Shown here piece by piece: positions 9,831-21,528 of a stretch of 53,723 bases of DNA. The notes under the pieces were generated by a model. The model worked only from the letters and a program-made list of their open reading frames with translations. It was not told where the DNA came from and ran no database searches. Each line of letters starts with the position of its first letter. Within the stretch, counting starts at the first letter, position 1. Position numbers and translations under genes: made by a program. This stretch comes from Actinomortierella ambigua (taxonomy: Eukaryota > Mortierellomycota > Mortierellomycetes > Mortierellales > Mortierellaceae), in the NCBI GenBank assembly GCA_016098155.1, contig JAAAJB010000209.1:1-53723 (forward strand), given 5' to 3'.

Positions 9831-11519
9831 TCAGGCCTTTGCGACAAAGTGGCGAGTCAGGACCTTGCACAGTCCAATAGCGCTCGCTCGCAAATCTGTG
9901 GCCCACATCTTGAGACGATGTTCATGCCGCGTGACCACCAATCGTCCCAAGGCATCACTGCCTTCTTGCTCGTGGCATGATGGTCTTTCTCTGGACTCGG
10001 CGGTTAGCGTGGAAAGAATTGGCCCGTGATCAACAGCTGCAGTGCGCGTTGGAGGACCACTTCTGTGGTATTGCTCCATCATGTCTAAGATCTTGTTGGC
10101 ACCCCGCGAAAGACCTTGAAGCTCGTCTGTACCAAACAAAAAAAAACACGCGCATAGAATAATAATAGAATACCGTGATTACTAGGGTGAGATACCTCTC
10201 ACTCTTTTTTTTTTCGAAGCATGTAGTGGCTACCATTTTACCAAAAGGTTGCAACCAACAGCCCCTTCTCTTCCTTCTTTCTTCCCCTTACCCAGGAAAC
10301 CTGAACGCTCCATGGCTCGAAGGTCCAGAAGATTGGTCGGAGGCGATGGGATCCGAGACTTGTCCCTCGTGCCTTCATCCGGGTGCTGATTAGAGTGTTC
10401 TCTGTCACCCCAGTGGCCCCAATCGTCGTATCCATTCCATTGAATGGCATACTCGAGACTCGAACATATATCAATCAGTTTGAAGGCAATTGTTTGCAGG
10501 TCTTGCTCCCACTTGTACACCCTTGCAGCCAACTTGTCTTGATTGCATGTTGGTGGAGAGTCTACTGGCAGGATAGGGTGGTGTTGCGCAGCAGGTTCAT
10601 CGTCAAATCGGTTTAAATGGTTCCAGTGGACGTCGTTAAACTGGTGTTGTTGATGACGCTGATGTTGTTGTTGCTGCTGGTTAGGGTCAAATATGTAGCT
10701 GTAATTATAGTCGTAGCCATCACAGGTGCCTGAACTGATCGTGGCTGAGAAAGGAAGCACATCCTCGAGTGATCCAGCGAGGGGGACTCGAAAATCAGGA
10801 CGTTCACTGACAGGCGGCATGCCAGCCCCACCCTCGCCTCGTGTGCGATCCTGGGCCGTAATGTTCAAACCGCCAGGCAGATCCAAGGGGGCTGGGGCGG
10901 GATTCGGAAGCGGTGGCCCTTTCCTCTCGCACGACCATGGGTTTAAAGATGCACCAGGATTAATGTACGATTGTCCAGTGTTGACCAGAGAAGATGCGTA
11001 CGCCAGGGGTGCTTGGGTTGTCCCGTGGCCATCCACCGTCGAGGGCGGTGGTAGGGTGCAGTCTTGCTCCTCTGAAGACATTGGTGGTGTTTGTATATCG
11101 GTGTCTCCATCGCCACGCACAGCGAAATTGGCAGCTGCGTCCATGTCTGCCAGTAATTGGGAGCACGCGTCGTACAGGTGAGGCAGCCCATTCGACACCA
11201 TGTCATTGCATCGGGCCTCGACGCGATCGGAATACTGTTGGATCCGCTCTAGACCTTTGGTCAACCAGTCTTGGTGAGATGAGTGCCGGTGTCGTCCTCT
11301 CGAAGCACGGTGCTGTTCGTGGTTGGTTCTTGTGCTGCCGGATCGTCGAAAAGTGAAGGGGGTGTGCGACTTGCAATACGATCCTATGGCGGAAATAGCA
11401 GGACGAATGCCGAAGTGGAACATTGCGGGCGAAGGTGCAGGTGAAGGTGGTCGCGTTGGCTCTTCAATCCTGGCCCTCTTCTTCGGCCGAGGGTCGTCGG
11501 AGGTCTCTCTGTATGACAT
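9831..11519 (-). CDS. Unknown 507-aa protein with nuclear localisation-like signal and Q/H tract
   Basis: Exon 1 is 11519..10292 and exon 2 is 10126..9831. The intron has a GTAAGG donor and a GGTACAG acceptor, and phase 1 is kept (codon G|AC). The ATG at 11519 was chosen because upstream sequence is promoter-like. Residues 9-20 (RPKKRARIEEP) are a basic nuclear-localisation-like motif followed by a Pro/Ser-rich stretch. Residues about 75-125 are a predicted helix (WLTKGLERIQQYSDRVEARC). A Gln/His tract (NQQQQQHQRHQQHQ) lies near residue 305, then a second helical block (LAARVYKWEQDLQTIAFKL). The C-terminus is a Cys-poor helical region ending in ALGRLVVTRHEHRLKMWA and following residues. I do not recognise the family. 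The layout resembles a nuclear regulatory protein with paired helical modules, which is inference. Confidence 0.68.
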
Positions 11520-12362
11520 AGGGTGGGGTGTTGGTGCGCAAAGTGGTGAAATGGTGGCAAAAGGACTCAACAAGAAAATATAAATTGGTGGCCAATCCAC
11601 GTACGTGTACGTGTGATGAGCTGGGAAAAAAGAGCCCGACAATGTGTATAAAAAGAGATCCATTCCAAAGTTTTCGCCTCTCCCTTTCTTTTCACTGATC
11701 CACTTACCCCCTCCCCTCCCTTTCCCTGCCCCCTTCATCCACATGGCTAAGTACCGCATCATTTCCATTAAAGATCTTGTGAACCCAATCTCCCCGTGTG
11801 TTCCTTTGCTCATTGTTGTGTGATGCTCCATGAATCTTTCTGCCGCGCTGATCAGCATTGATCAGCCACGTAGTAAGAAACTCAGAGATTGATCAACCAA
11901 AAAAAGCTTTTGCAGACCTTGTCCTATTGCAATTGGCTCTAAACGATCGTCTACATCCAATTGCCCCACCCGTATCTATTCAATCTGCAGTACGCTCAAA
12001 ATGTGCTGTTGTATGGGAAAAATACGGAAGAAAGTAAAAAAGGAGGGACTTACTATCCCTCTGCATGGTACCTTCAGTTCGCGGACCTCTACGGAGGGAT
12101 CGTGGGCCAGTTTGCCCTGTTTCTTTTTCTGAAGCATGGCAAGATGGGGGGTGTGCGAAATTTGTTCAATTATTCCTCTACATTTACTATACAATAAAAA
12201 CAAAAATCGTACAAAGAAAACTTTTGGTTCAATCTATTTTTTTTCGTTTTATTTTTTTTTTTTTTACTTGACACAATGGAGAAAACGGATTGGTATTTGA
12301 AGTTATGTGATTTCCCACAGCTAAACATTACGGGCATCAAGAAGAGAAAAGTCGGTGTTCCT
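11520..12362. other. Intergenic region, no gene recognised
   Basis: 5' flank of the gene at 9831-11519 and 3' flank of the AP-1 sigma gene. It contains a T-rich stretch at about 12237-12266. No open frame has a convincing protein sequence. Confidence 0.45.
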
Positions 12363-13901
12363 TCACTTCTTTTCCTCGTTCACCTCTTCTTGTTCCAACA
12401 GATCCTGTTGTGTCACTACTCGCAGCACTGACTTTTTACTCGACTCTTGCATCTCGCCAGCGATCAACAGCTCGTCCAGGATAAAGTAGGCACGCTGAAA
12501 GTTGAAGATCAGATCCAACTCGCACACCTAGTTTTGTTTTCCACAACCAATCAGGCAGTGTTAGCGCGGAGACAAGAAGATCCAGAACATCCTGTACATT
12601 CACTTCACCAAGGCATTGCTCAACATACGTTGCCAAAGTATTGATCCAGAATCTCGACATATCGATGGATGACCTCCAGTGTCAATAGCTCATTCTCGCC
12701 TGGTGTGACGCCTGTTATAAAGTACAAACTGGCGTATCTGTTTGACGTAAAGCATGAAAAATGGACAAAGGAAAGTAGGGGTGAGTCCACTGCTTGTCCA
12801 TGTCCCCCATGATAAATTCAATCTTCCTACTGCCATTGTCATCCTGACCTTCGATAGATGACTTTTGTATCTATGAAAATCAGAAGCGAGTGGACAAAAT
12901 GGTAAAATATCGAGAGCGACACAACTTAGTCCCAGTTATCTTCGGTACTCAGGTACATGAAAAATCGCTCAATTCTCTCAAGGTTGCATTTTTTTTTCTT
13001 TTGAAATCCTCAGAGAAAAGGAAAAAAAAAATACCTTTGTATTCCAAAAAGTTGCACATCTTTGCTCGCCGCGACAGCACGAGTTGAGACACATCCTTGA
13101 CAATCTTTGACTTCTCCTTGGGGCTCATTGTCTGAAACCATTTTGCTAGTCGCGTCTTGCCCTGTCGGCTGACCAGCAATACATAGTTGATCTAACAGCA
13201 AAAAAAAAAAAAAAAAAATCGATATATTAACTCCAGCCACAAAAGAAAGACGTTTTTGAAAACGTGGAGCACAGGGATGCACCGTCCTGCAAGGTATTTG
13301 GCGAAATCCATGCATGGTTGTAAACGCGCCAAGAAAGCTGGTAGTAGGATATCATTGAAGTAATCTCTGATAACGGTGGTACGAAACTCCATCAGTCCAT
13401 GCTCTTGTCCGGTGCAGCTTGTTCCCCCCCTTCTTCCCTTGAGCCATCCATAGCTCGAGTCGCCGGAAAGTCCGCTTTGTCCTTCTCGGATACACTTCTC
13501 CCGAGTGGGTCCAAGCCGATGCTGTCCATCTGCAACCATCGCCGAGAAACTGATGCATCTGATGCTGGCAGAGAGCAGTCGTGAGAGATTCTCTCCTCTG
13601 AGTCGGATTATACAGATGTTGCTGTGATGAACGATGGATGCTCTAAACAATGAGGCACTCCAGCCAGCCTTGTTGCTCACCCCCTCAGTAGAGCATCCTT
13701 GCCCTACAAAGGTGCAAACACGAGGAGGTCTCGAGAGTGGAGGAACTTCAACCGCCAGTCACTGCCCTCCTTGCATCCTTGATGAGGGTGTTCCTGAGTG
13801 TTCATGTCCGCTGTTCGGGCCGAGGTTATGGTCCAAAGTAGATGATGATCATCCCGTTGACAACTGTCATGCAGACATTGCTAGTGCTTGCTTACAGCCA
13901 T
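12363..13901 (-). CDS. APS1: AP-1 clathrin adaptor complex, small (sigma) subunit
   Basis: Five coding exons: 13901..13896, 13191..13035, 12870..12849, 12737..12629 and 12527..12363, giving 152 residues. The first exon is only ATGGCT followed by a GTAAGC donor, and the third is a 22-nt microexon with a GTCAGG donor. All phases agree. The protein is a full-length longin-fold sigma adaptin: [19 protein letters not shown] at residue 3, [19 protein letters not shown] near 50, [20 protein letters not shown] near 105, ending in DLLEQEE. The 'CELDLIFNF' and 'YFILDE' motifs and the tail fit sigma-1 (AP-1) better than AP-2 sigma. It would stabilise the AP-1 core and bind dileucine cargo signals at the trans-Golgi network and endosomes. 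Intron 1 (13192-13895) is 704 nt and has a T19 tract next to its acceptor. Confidence 0.92.
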
Positions 13902-14469
13902 TTGTAATTGTGTTGGTAGGGGTGGTTCGGTTGTTGATGAAGCTCTCTGAAAGAGCACATCGCCCTCTTTTCGGTTTAAAGTGACGTGGCTTTTTTTTTT
14001 TTAGCGCCATTTTGATTTCGCGACGCGCTTAGACGCGTAAAAATAAAATAACACCACCCTCTCCTAATCGCCCAAACTAAAGGGGAGGAAGAGAAGAGCG
14101 GTGTGGGATCAACGATGGCATCAACATCCTTTGTTGCTGCCGTAGTTCTGTCTTCAAAGACCCACCCAAAACGTCCTACTTCTCCTCTTGTCCACGCAGT
14201 CAAAAGTAGCTGTCATTGTATGTGTTTTGACGGATCCGCCGAATCTGTCGAGCTCGACCAAAAATCCATGCTCACCGACCACTCTTACCCCAAACAAGTC
14301 TTTGAACATTCTAAAAATGCCAGTGGCTTTATATTGATGCAGGGGGGATGGGATGGGATGGTTGATTTTAAGGAGAGAGAGTGAGAGGGGAGGTGTGACT
14401 CCAGGGTATGATTTTTTTTCTTTGTATTGTTTCTGTCAACGGGAGCAAACAATGAAACTTGTCACATTC
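13902..14469. other. Intergenic region, no gene recognised
   Basis: This lies upstream of APS1 and downstream of the SET-domain gene. The plus-strand open frame at 14103-14384 has no recognisable protein features. It probably holds the APS1 promoter. Confidence 0.45.
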
Positions 14470-17400
14470 TTAGAGCTCTTCCAGAAGTGCCTGGCAGACC
14501 TTGGCGCCCTTCTGCAGGATCGCCTTCTCGCCAACGACGCAAATGCCGCCGTAGAACAAGGGGCCAGAGAGGTTGGCCTTCTTGAGCGTCTCCAGGTCGC
14601 TCTCGGCCGTAGTCTTGTCCGAGACACTGTAGGCATCAGCACGCAGCTTGAGGATCTTGACAATCATCTCCAGAGCCTGCTTCTTGACGTGCTTGGCCTC
14701 CTCGCTCATGGGCGCCATATCGGCCTTGACCTCCTCCAGCTGGTCCTGTGCATCCTCGTGATGGGGCTTCTCGAGCTCGCGGCGGACGAAAATGTCGCCA
14801 AAGTAGTCCATCGCCACCGTGGGGTCCTCCTTGGACTGCTCAAACTTGTCCTTGGGCATCAGGAGGGTGTTCACGAGCATGTACAGACGATCATCGACAT
14901 GACCATCGGCAAGGAGGTACATGATGTCGCGGGGGAAGTCATCCTCTTCTTCCTCCTCCTCCTCCTCCTCCTCATCGCCCTCCTTCTTCTCCTCGTCCTT
15001 CTTGTCATCGCCCTTCTTCTTGTGGTGGTGCTCATGGTGGTGGTGCTCCTCACCATCGGCGTGATCGTGATCGCAGCAGCCACCCTCCTCGTCCTCATCA
15101 TCGAGGTCGCCCATGAAGGTATCCTCGTTCTTCAGGAACCACTCGAGGCGCTCCTCAACAACGGCCTTGTCGCCCAGAACCTCCTCGGCCACCTGGCGGA
15201 TCATATCGACCTGGACGGTGACGGTATCGTGGGGGTTCTCAATCTCGGCAAAGCCATACTTGCTCAGGAGGACCTTGTTTGGGTAAGGGCCGTAGAAGCG
15301 CGTAATCTCCTCACCCTTCTTCACGTCGCGCTCCGCCACGATGTCGCACGTGTCCGTGACCTCATCACCATCATCCTCCCACTCATCATCGGAGTCATCC
15401 TCACCCTCCTTCTTCTCCTTCTTCTCATCCTTCTCGTCCTTCTTGGGCTCGAGCTCGGGGGCCTCATCATCATCGTCATCCTCCTCCTCATCATCGTCCT
15501 CGTCAGAATCGTCATTGTCCAAATGCTCGCAGATAATTTCGCCGCAAATGTCACAGACATCCTCGTAGGCCAGGAACTCGGACGAGGGATCGGAGCTATG
15601 GTTGACGCTATTATGTCCGATGGAGGAGAAAGAAAGAAAAAAGAAAAGGTACATACCGCGAGGATGTTATCTGCGATCAGTGTCTGCTCTGACGTTTGTT
15701 TTCTTTTTACTTTTTTTTCCTTGTCCGCTGGGAAACAAGGTTTTCGTGACCGACGTCGTCAAGTGAGCCTTCAAAAGTTAGGGCATTGTGCTGGCAAAGG
15801 ACAAAGAAAAAAAAAAGGAGGAAGAAATAGGACTTACAAATCGGCAAACGGAACCATGGCCTCACAGTGGTAAGCGTCAACATCCATGCAGCGCGACGAC
15901 ACCAAGGCAGCCCAGGTGTTGTAGGCCTCAATGGTGAAGAACTCCTTCTTGACCGCCTCGGTGAAAATGTCGGTGTTCTTCTCAATGAAGGGCTTGACGA
16001 TCTGCTCGTAGTCCTCCTTGAGGTCCTTCTGTAGACATCCATGAAAAGTAGTACCACACATAAACAAACGGATAAAAGATTGGGTCAGCGGAGGCGTCAA
16101 TGACACTTTAAGCTATTATCTACTCGAGGAATAGGAGTGCGATTTGGGGGAAGGAGGAGTCCGCCATTGACGTCGGAGAATAGCTATAACCGTTCTAGCC
16201 TTTCCTTTCACCGTGTTTTTTTTCCTCCAACAACAAACATACAAAGCATCACGATGACGAGCCATTGTTGTCAGCAAACAAAGAAAAAAAAAGGTTATGC
16301 GCAAAATGCTCAACCATCGGGTCCAATGGGGAAGAAGCGTAAACAGTGAAAATTTTTTTCTCTGAAGACTTTGACGAGGCTAACCCCTCCTAACAAGAAA
16401 AGGGGGAGCGAAGGCTGTTGGGGCACCATGTCCGCTCTCCTCTCCCTCTCCCCCCCCCTCCTCTCTCATCCATCTCCGTCCCATCCTTCCTAGGGAGGGG
16501 CACAGTTGACCATGCGTGATCCTAGTTCTGTACTTGATCCGCGGGAGTGCCGCCTGCACCTATCTTCCATCCATGCTCCGTTACTAGCATTTTGAACCCG
16601 TGGATCTCCTCGGCCATGCCCTCTCACTCAACTTTCGCTCCAATGAATCCGAGGTGGGTCCAAAAAAAAGAGAGGGGAGGGTGCGGGTGTGGAGGAAGTG
16701 GAAAGTGCGGAAAGGGAGCTGGGAGGGAGGGGGGAGGGAGCTGAAAGAAATAGGATGGTCAATCACATTACCAAGTCCAGCTCGAGATCCTTGTAGACCT
16801 CAGCACCCTTCATCATGTCGCGGGACTCCTGGGGCAGGGAAGTGGCCATCTGGATGGTGCGCTTGGTCAGCAGGGCCAAGTAGGCCGACCAAGGAGACTG
16901 CTCGCCACGCGACAACTCGTACATGCAGGCAATCGTCAGACTGACATAGCCCTCAATACCCTCCTCCTCAAGCAGGTTGGCAATGCCGGTCGTCTTGGTC
17001 GACAGGATGGCGCTCTTGGGCACCTCGAGGACTATTTACCAAATTTCCGGGCCACAAGTTTTATATGCGTTAGTCCATGGATTGGTAGTTGGATGGAGTT
17101 GGGACAAGCCCTCTTTTTTCAGTCCTTTCAGGCACGCCCCCTTCCTTTCCACTGGGCTGATCCGATCAGCCACGATAACCACCTTTTCCCCCTCCCCTCT
17201 CTCTCCTTTGATGAAAGAGCACTGACCACCTTTTCGAAAGGTGTAACATTGTCGTTCGCAGTCAGGAGGCGAGAGGAGGATTAACGTGGTTACCATGTCG
17301 ACACGCTTTATCGCAGACTTTCGTCCGTCTACAAAGCTGGGAAAAGGAGGAGGGGTGAAGGTGAGAGGCAAGTTGCAGAATAGTGTAATAATACCTGGGT

Positions 17401-17533
17401 AACCCAACTCGAGGTCCTTCTTGGCAAAGACACCGAGACCATGCTTGCCCTCACGAATCTCAATGGCATCCTCCTCCCACTTGATCTCATTCTCCTTGGC
17501 CCAGGAGTAAAACTTGCTCAGGTCGACTGTCAT
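14470..17533 (-). CDS. SET-domain protein lysine methyltransferase (RKM/EFM-type) with acidic and His-rich insertions
   Basis: Four exons: 17533..17395, 17031..16772, 16028..15838 and 15607..14470, giving 575 residues. Donors are GTAT, GTAATG and GTAAGT with TAG or CAG acceptors, and phases agree. SET features: the N-terminal start of the fold (HGLGVFAKKDLELGYPVLEV), the N-H-S cofactor motif (FVNHSSDP, near residue 198), and the C-terminal SET motif EITRFYGPYPNKVLLSKYGF. A Rubisco-LSMT-type helical domain follows. Homologs in yeasts methylate ribosomal proteins or elongation factors; the substrate cannot be told here. Unusual are CDICGEIICEH and a long Asp/Glu/Lys tract within the SET domain after NHS, and a CCDHDH plus His-rich (HHHHEHHH) and Lys/Glu tract in the C-terminal domain. 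Length is close to yeast Rkm1/Efm1-class enzymes. Introns are long (363, 743 and 230 nt). Confidence 0.82.
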
Positions 17534-17767
17534 TGTGAAAAGGAAATGAATGCTTTGAGGTGAAGGAGAGAGGGGTGAAGTAGAAAAAAACAGGCGGGAG
17601 AAGACCCTTTATCATGCCACTGCCACCGGGCAGTCACATCGACTGAAAAAAACATGTTTTTGTATTTTTTTTAAGCTTCGTCCGTACTCGCTGCCCGCAC
17701 AAACGCACAGCGCTAAAAAACACACCCACGAAGACTAATCAAACCAGAGGTGGTGGGTGGAAGTGCT

Positions 17768-20749
17768 TTAAGAGGACTCACTCTCCGAGAGGATCTTCGC
17801 GAACGAGAATGGCTCAAAGGCATAGCCCGTGCCGTGATAGAACTTGCTGTTAAACTCGACCCAGTGCAGACGGAGCGCGTGCAGGAACGCCGACAGACCC
17901 TCCATGCCAACCAAGATGAAGATCGTCAGCGAGAACCACATGAAGAACATAAAGATCGTCATAATGGCCATCACCGTTGGGTTCTCCATCGTCCACGCCT
18001 TGTTCAGCGTCATGTCCCACAACACCTCCGACAGCTGCGCGTGCGCCAGCGACAACGCCCACAAACGCAGGTACGACGCCGTGTTGGACACACAGCTCAG
18101 ACAAAAGTCGATGGTGTGGATCACCTGGTGGATCAACTCCTCGCCAAACTCAAATTCCTCCTCGTGGTCCATCTCCTCGGCCACCACCGCGCCACCAATG
18201 TCGTTCTCGTGCGTCGAATCGGTTGAGATGCGCACGTTGTGCTCCGATGGCTGATGGTAGCCCATTGCGCGCGCCTTGTTGTGCTCCCACTTGAGATAGT
18301 ATGGTTTCATGAACAACATCCACGGAATGCAAATCACAGCAATCAGAACCAGCAATCCTTGGATAAAGCCCTAATATTGCAAGTTGGTACAAGAATAAGA
18401 AATTGAATGTCGAGAACGAGTGTAAGTCTAAGACGGAAGACCGCTGGACACCTTGCGATAGTTGCTTCAAGATAGGCGCATAAAAGGACGAGAAAGTAAC
18501 AATAGGAGCGTGTGGGGGGGGGGAGCATACCTGACCAGGATAAAGCTTATCTGCCTCCTCGACAGAACCAGGGGTCAAGAACATGTAGATCATAGTGTTG
18601 AGCAAGCTAGGCGGCGAGTTGTGGATAAGGTGACCTGCAGCATCGGTGGCATACCAGTCAATGGTCCACTTGTAGACGATCATCAGGACCAAGTAGCCAA
18701 AAAGCACCTGCATGAACAGCATCTGAGGAATGAACATGGCATAAACATCGATAGGCTTGCGGTAGAACTTTGCGTTCTGGTAGACCATGCAGATACCAAA
18801 AGTCATGTGGATGACACCGAGGATGACCGACATCTTCATCTTGTACGAGTTGGTGAACAGCAGGTAATTCTCCGCACCGTGCCACGAATAGTCCAGACCA
18901 AAAGGATAGGTGGTACCCGTTGGCTCGGCCTGCAACACACTGCCGTCATAGTTCTCGGGGATGGTAAAGCTCCAACCCGTCTTGAACAGCGGCAGCGACT
19001 TTGAGAAGATATCGTTGTACATCATACCAGTGAAGATGGAGAACAGACCCATCAGGAGCACAATGTAACGGCCACCAAAGACCATCTCAAACATCTCGCT
19101 CTTGACCTGCGACAGCGAGCGCTCGTTCATGACAAGATAGATACCGGCAATCGTGACGAGAATAGCGTGACCAATATCACCAAACATGACGGCGAACAGG
19201 AATGGGAACGTGATGATGGTGAACAGACCAGGGTTGACCTCGCGATACTTGGCCATACCATACGAGTCCACAATGGCCTGGAATCCTGCCGTAAACTTGT
19301 TTGTCCGGTGGAAGGTGGGGGGCTCCTTATGTGTGCGGAGCTCGTTGAGGATCGAGGGCACCATTGATCCCGAGCGCTCAGTAACACCACGGAGAGCCAA
19401 CTGGATGGTGTTGATCTCGTTGGTTGGGCACCAGCCCTCGGCAATGAGGCACTTGCGGTTGACATCATAGTTGAAGAGGTTCATGGTGTGGTAAGTTGCC
19501 TTCTCCTTCTTGACGATCGTCATCCAAGCCGCGAGGTTCTCCGAGATGCGAATGAGTTCTTGGCGACGCGTTTGAGTCGTGTTGGTGAGCACAGAGTTGA
19601 ACTCTTCAATGTTGCGGGTAATATCCACCAGCTGCTCGCGACGGCTGTCAGGGCTCGCGTCGATCGGGTAGAGTGTGGCACCAAGGGACTCGGAAATCTT
19701 GCGGATCTTGGCAAGAATCTCTTTACCGTGCGCAAAGATGATGAAGACATTCTTCTCGACCATCTGATCCGTCGAAGGGTCGACAATCGGTTCCTCGATC
19801 TCAGCCGTGTTCATGTAAAGGTTGCCACGGAGGGAGCGCCACAAAATACGCTCAAAAGTCTGCATGCGGTTACGCGGGATGACACCCGTGATGTTGCCCA
19901 GGTTGAGACCAACACCCTGCGCCTCCTGCGAAGGACCAGATTCCAGGTCATGATCGAGCAGTGGCGCCGAGGGCTCGTCGAAAGAGTGGCGAATGTCATC
20001 CTGGTGAGAAGCGGCCTGTCGATGCCATCGCCAAAAAAGGGGAGGAGGAAGGAAGCAAAAAGGTGGTTAATTATTGCATTATACATAGAAAATCTCAACC
20101 AACCCCCGCCAATAACAAAAAAATCAAAGGGTGCCTTTCATTCTCTTACCACCTTGAAGAACTCGGCCGTCTCACGCAGGACATGCCTAAGCTCTGTCAG
20201 CTCCAAGTAGCGGCGCTGCATGGTTTCATGCGAGTTGTTCATCTGCAGGAGGCGGTTCTCGTGCTCAGAGAGTCGCTCCTCGAGATCATCAAGCTCTTGG
20301 CGAGAACGGGCACGAGACGCATAAGCGCTAGGCATAGCATGACGAACAGGGATTTCGGCCTTTTCGATCTGCGAAGTGAAGAAACGAAGCTGGCGCTCCA
20401 TCTCATCAAAGCGACGGATCTCGTTCACGAAAGCACGCTGGAACGAGTTCACCTCCGGGTTGAGCTAAAATAGAGATGATCGCGTATGTAAACATGGCAA
20501 TAGGTGTGAGTACATGCGAGTGTTCAAAGGTCAAGTTGAAGCAAGTCAGGAGGGAAAGCCCGCAGAGCTGGACATGCAAAAAAAAAAAAAAAAAAAAAAA
20601 AAAATTGGAACTTGATATCTTACATCGCGAAACTGAACAAGGCCAAGTTCACCCAACTCGGCGACAGTAGGTTGGGCGACTTCAGCTGGAATGTACAGCT
20701 GGATAAGCGACATCTCTTCCGAGCGGAAGAGGGTGGATTCGGACGACAT
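17768..20749 (-). CDS. VPH1: V-type proton ATPase subunit a (Vo sector)
   Basis: Four exons: 20749..20624, 20464..20150, 20015..18531 and 18370..17768, giving 842 residues, a normal family length. Introns use GTAAGA, GTAAGA and GTATGC donors and keep phase 0. The cytosolic N-terminal half binds V1 and starts with [20 protein letters not shown] and [11 protein letters not shown]. The membrane half has about eight hydrophobic segments, including [15 protein letters not shown]. The essential channel arginine lies in [16 protein letters not shown], at about residue 744. This subunit forms the proton half-channels against the c-ring; the isoform (vacuolar Vph1 or Golgi Stv1) cannot be told from sequence alone. 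Intron 1 contains an uninterrupted 27-nt homopolymer tract (T on the sense strand). It is divergent from the tRNA-modifying gene at 21529. Confidence 0.95.
20578..20604. repeat. 27-nt poly(A)/poly(T) tract in VPH1 intron 1
   Basis: An uninterrupted run of A on the plus strand (T on the sense strand of the gene), about 20 nt downstream of the donor. Length in the assembly should be treated with care. Confidence 0.9.
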
Positions 20750-21528
20750 GATGGTGGATCTGTCTATCTGTGCGCGATAGAATTGTCGAGTGGCGTCCTG
20801 TTGTTGGTATGGGTCAAAGTTGCTTGCGTGGGTTGTGACTTCAGGGGCAGATGTGCTGCTGACCACGGGTGGGTTGGCTGTGGTGGACTGAGGTTGTTGT
20901 TGGCTCGAAGACGGGGTACGTGCCCTCAGTTGGCTGGAGACGGTTCCAAAAGAGCTACCGGCCGCGGTTGAGGTGGATGAGGTGAAGGAGTCGTCGTTGT
21001 CGACGTGGTGCGAGGTGGACTCGTTACGCTGGATGGACTCGAGAGGGACGTATTCGCCACCTTTGGGCTTGAGGAATCCCGTGATGCGTTGAATGGTGGG
21101 ATAAAAAAAGAGTGAGAGAGGAAAACGACTCGCCCAACGCGCTCAATGAACAAGTGCGTGAAGCAAAGTGCAGATTGCTCTCAAAGGGAAGGAAGGGAGG
21201 AGAGGGAAACAAGTGTCAATGCCCGAGCGATTCACAGAGGGATAATCTCCAGGCAATGAAAGCAAATGCAGGGTGGTGGGGGAGGAGGCGGGGTGAAGGG
21301 GGAGAGTGGAACAAGAGGAGTCAAGGTGCATGTCTGGGCATATCTGCCATCGCGCAATTGCAGCCAGAAGTTTGTGACGTCAGAAATTTATTTTTCGGCG
21401 TTCGTTCAGGCACACTGATCATCTGTCTCTTCTCACGCTGTACACCCACACAGAGGTCACACACTCCCCCCTCCCTTGCAACACCCCTCTGCCTACCAGC
21501 CAGCAACAACAGAGACACAATTCGTGTC
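20750..21528. promoter_or_regulatory. Divergent promoter region between VPH1 and MOD5
   Basis: About 0.78 kb separates the two start codons. Open frames cross it on both strands but are continuous with upstream alternative codons and are not supported. Specific factor sites were not identified. Confidence 0.4.

Noticed and set aside
14353..15873. 506-codon plus-strand open frame opposite the SET-domain gene
   Set aside because: It is the antisense shadow of the acidic exon: GAG/GAA codons read backwards give Leu-rich sequence. The minus strand has the conserved SET motifs and coherent splicing.
19488..20210. 240-codon plus-strand frame opposite VPH1
   Set aside because: It overlaps the strongly conserved V-ATPase coding sequence in antisense and crosses an intron.
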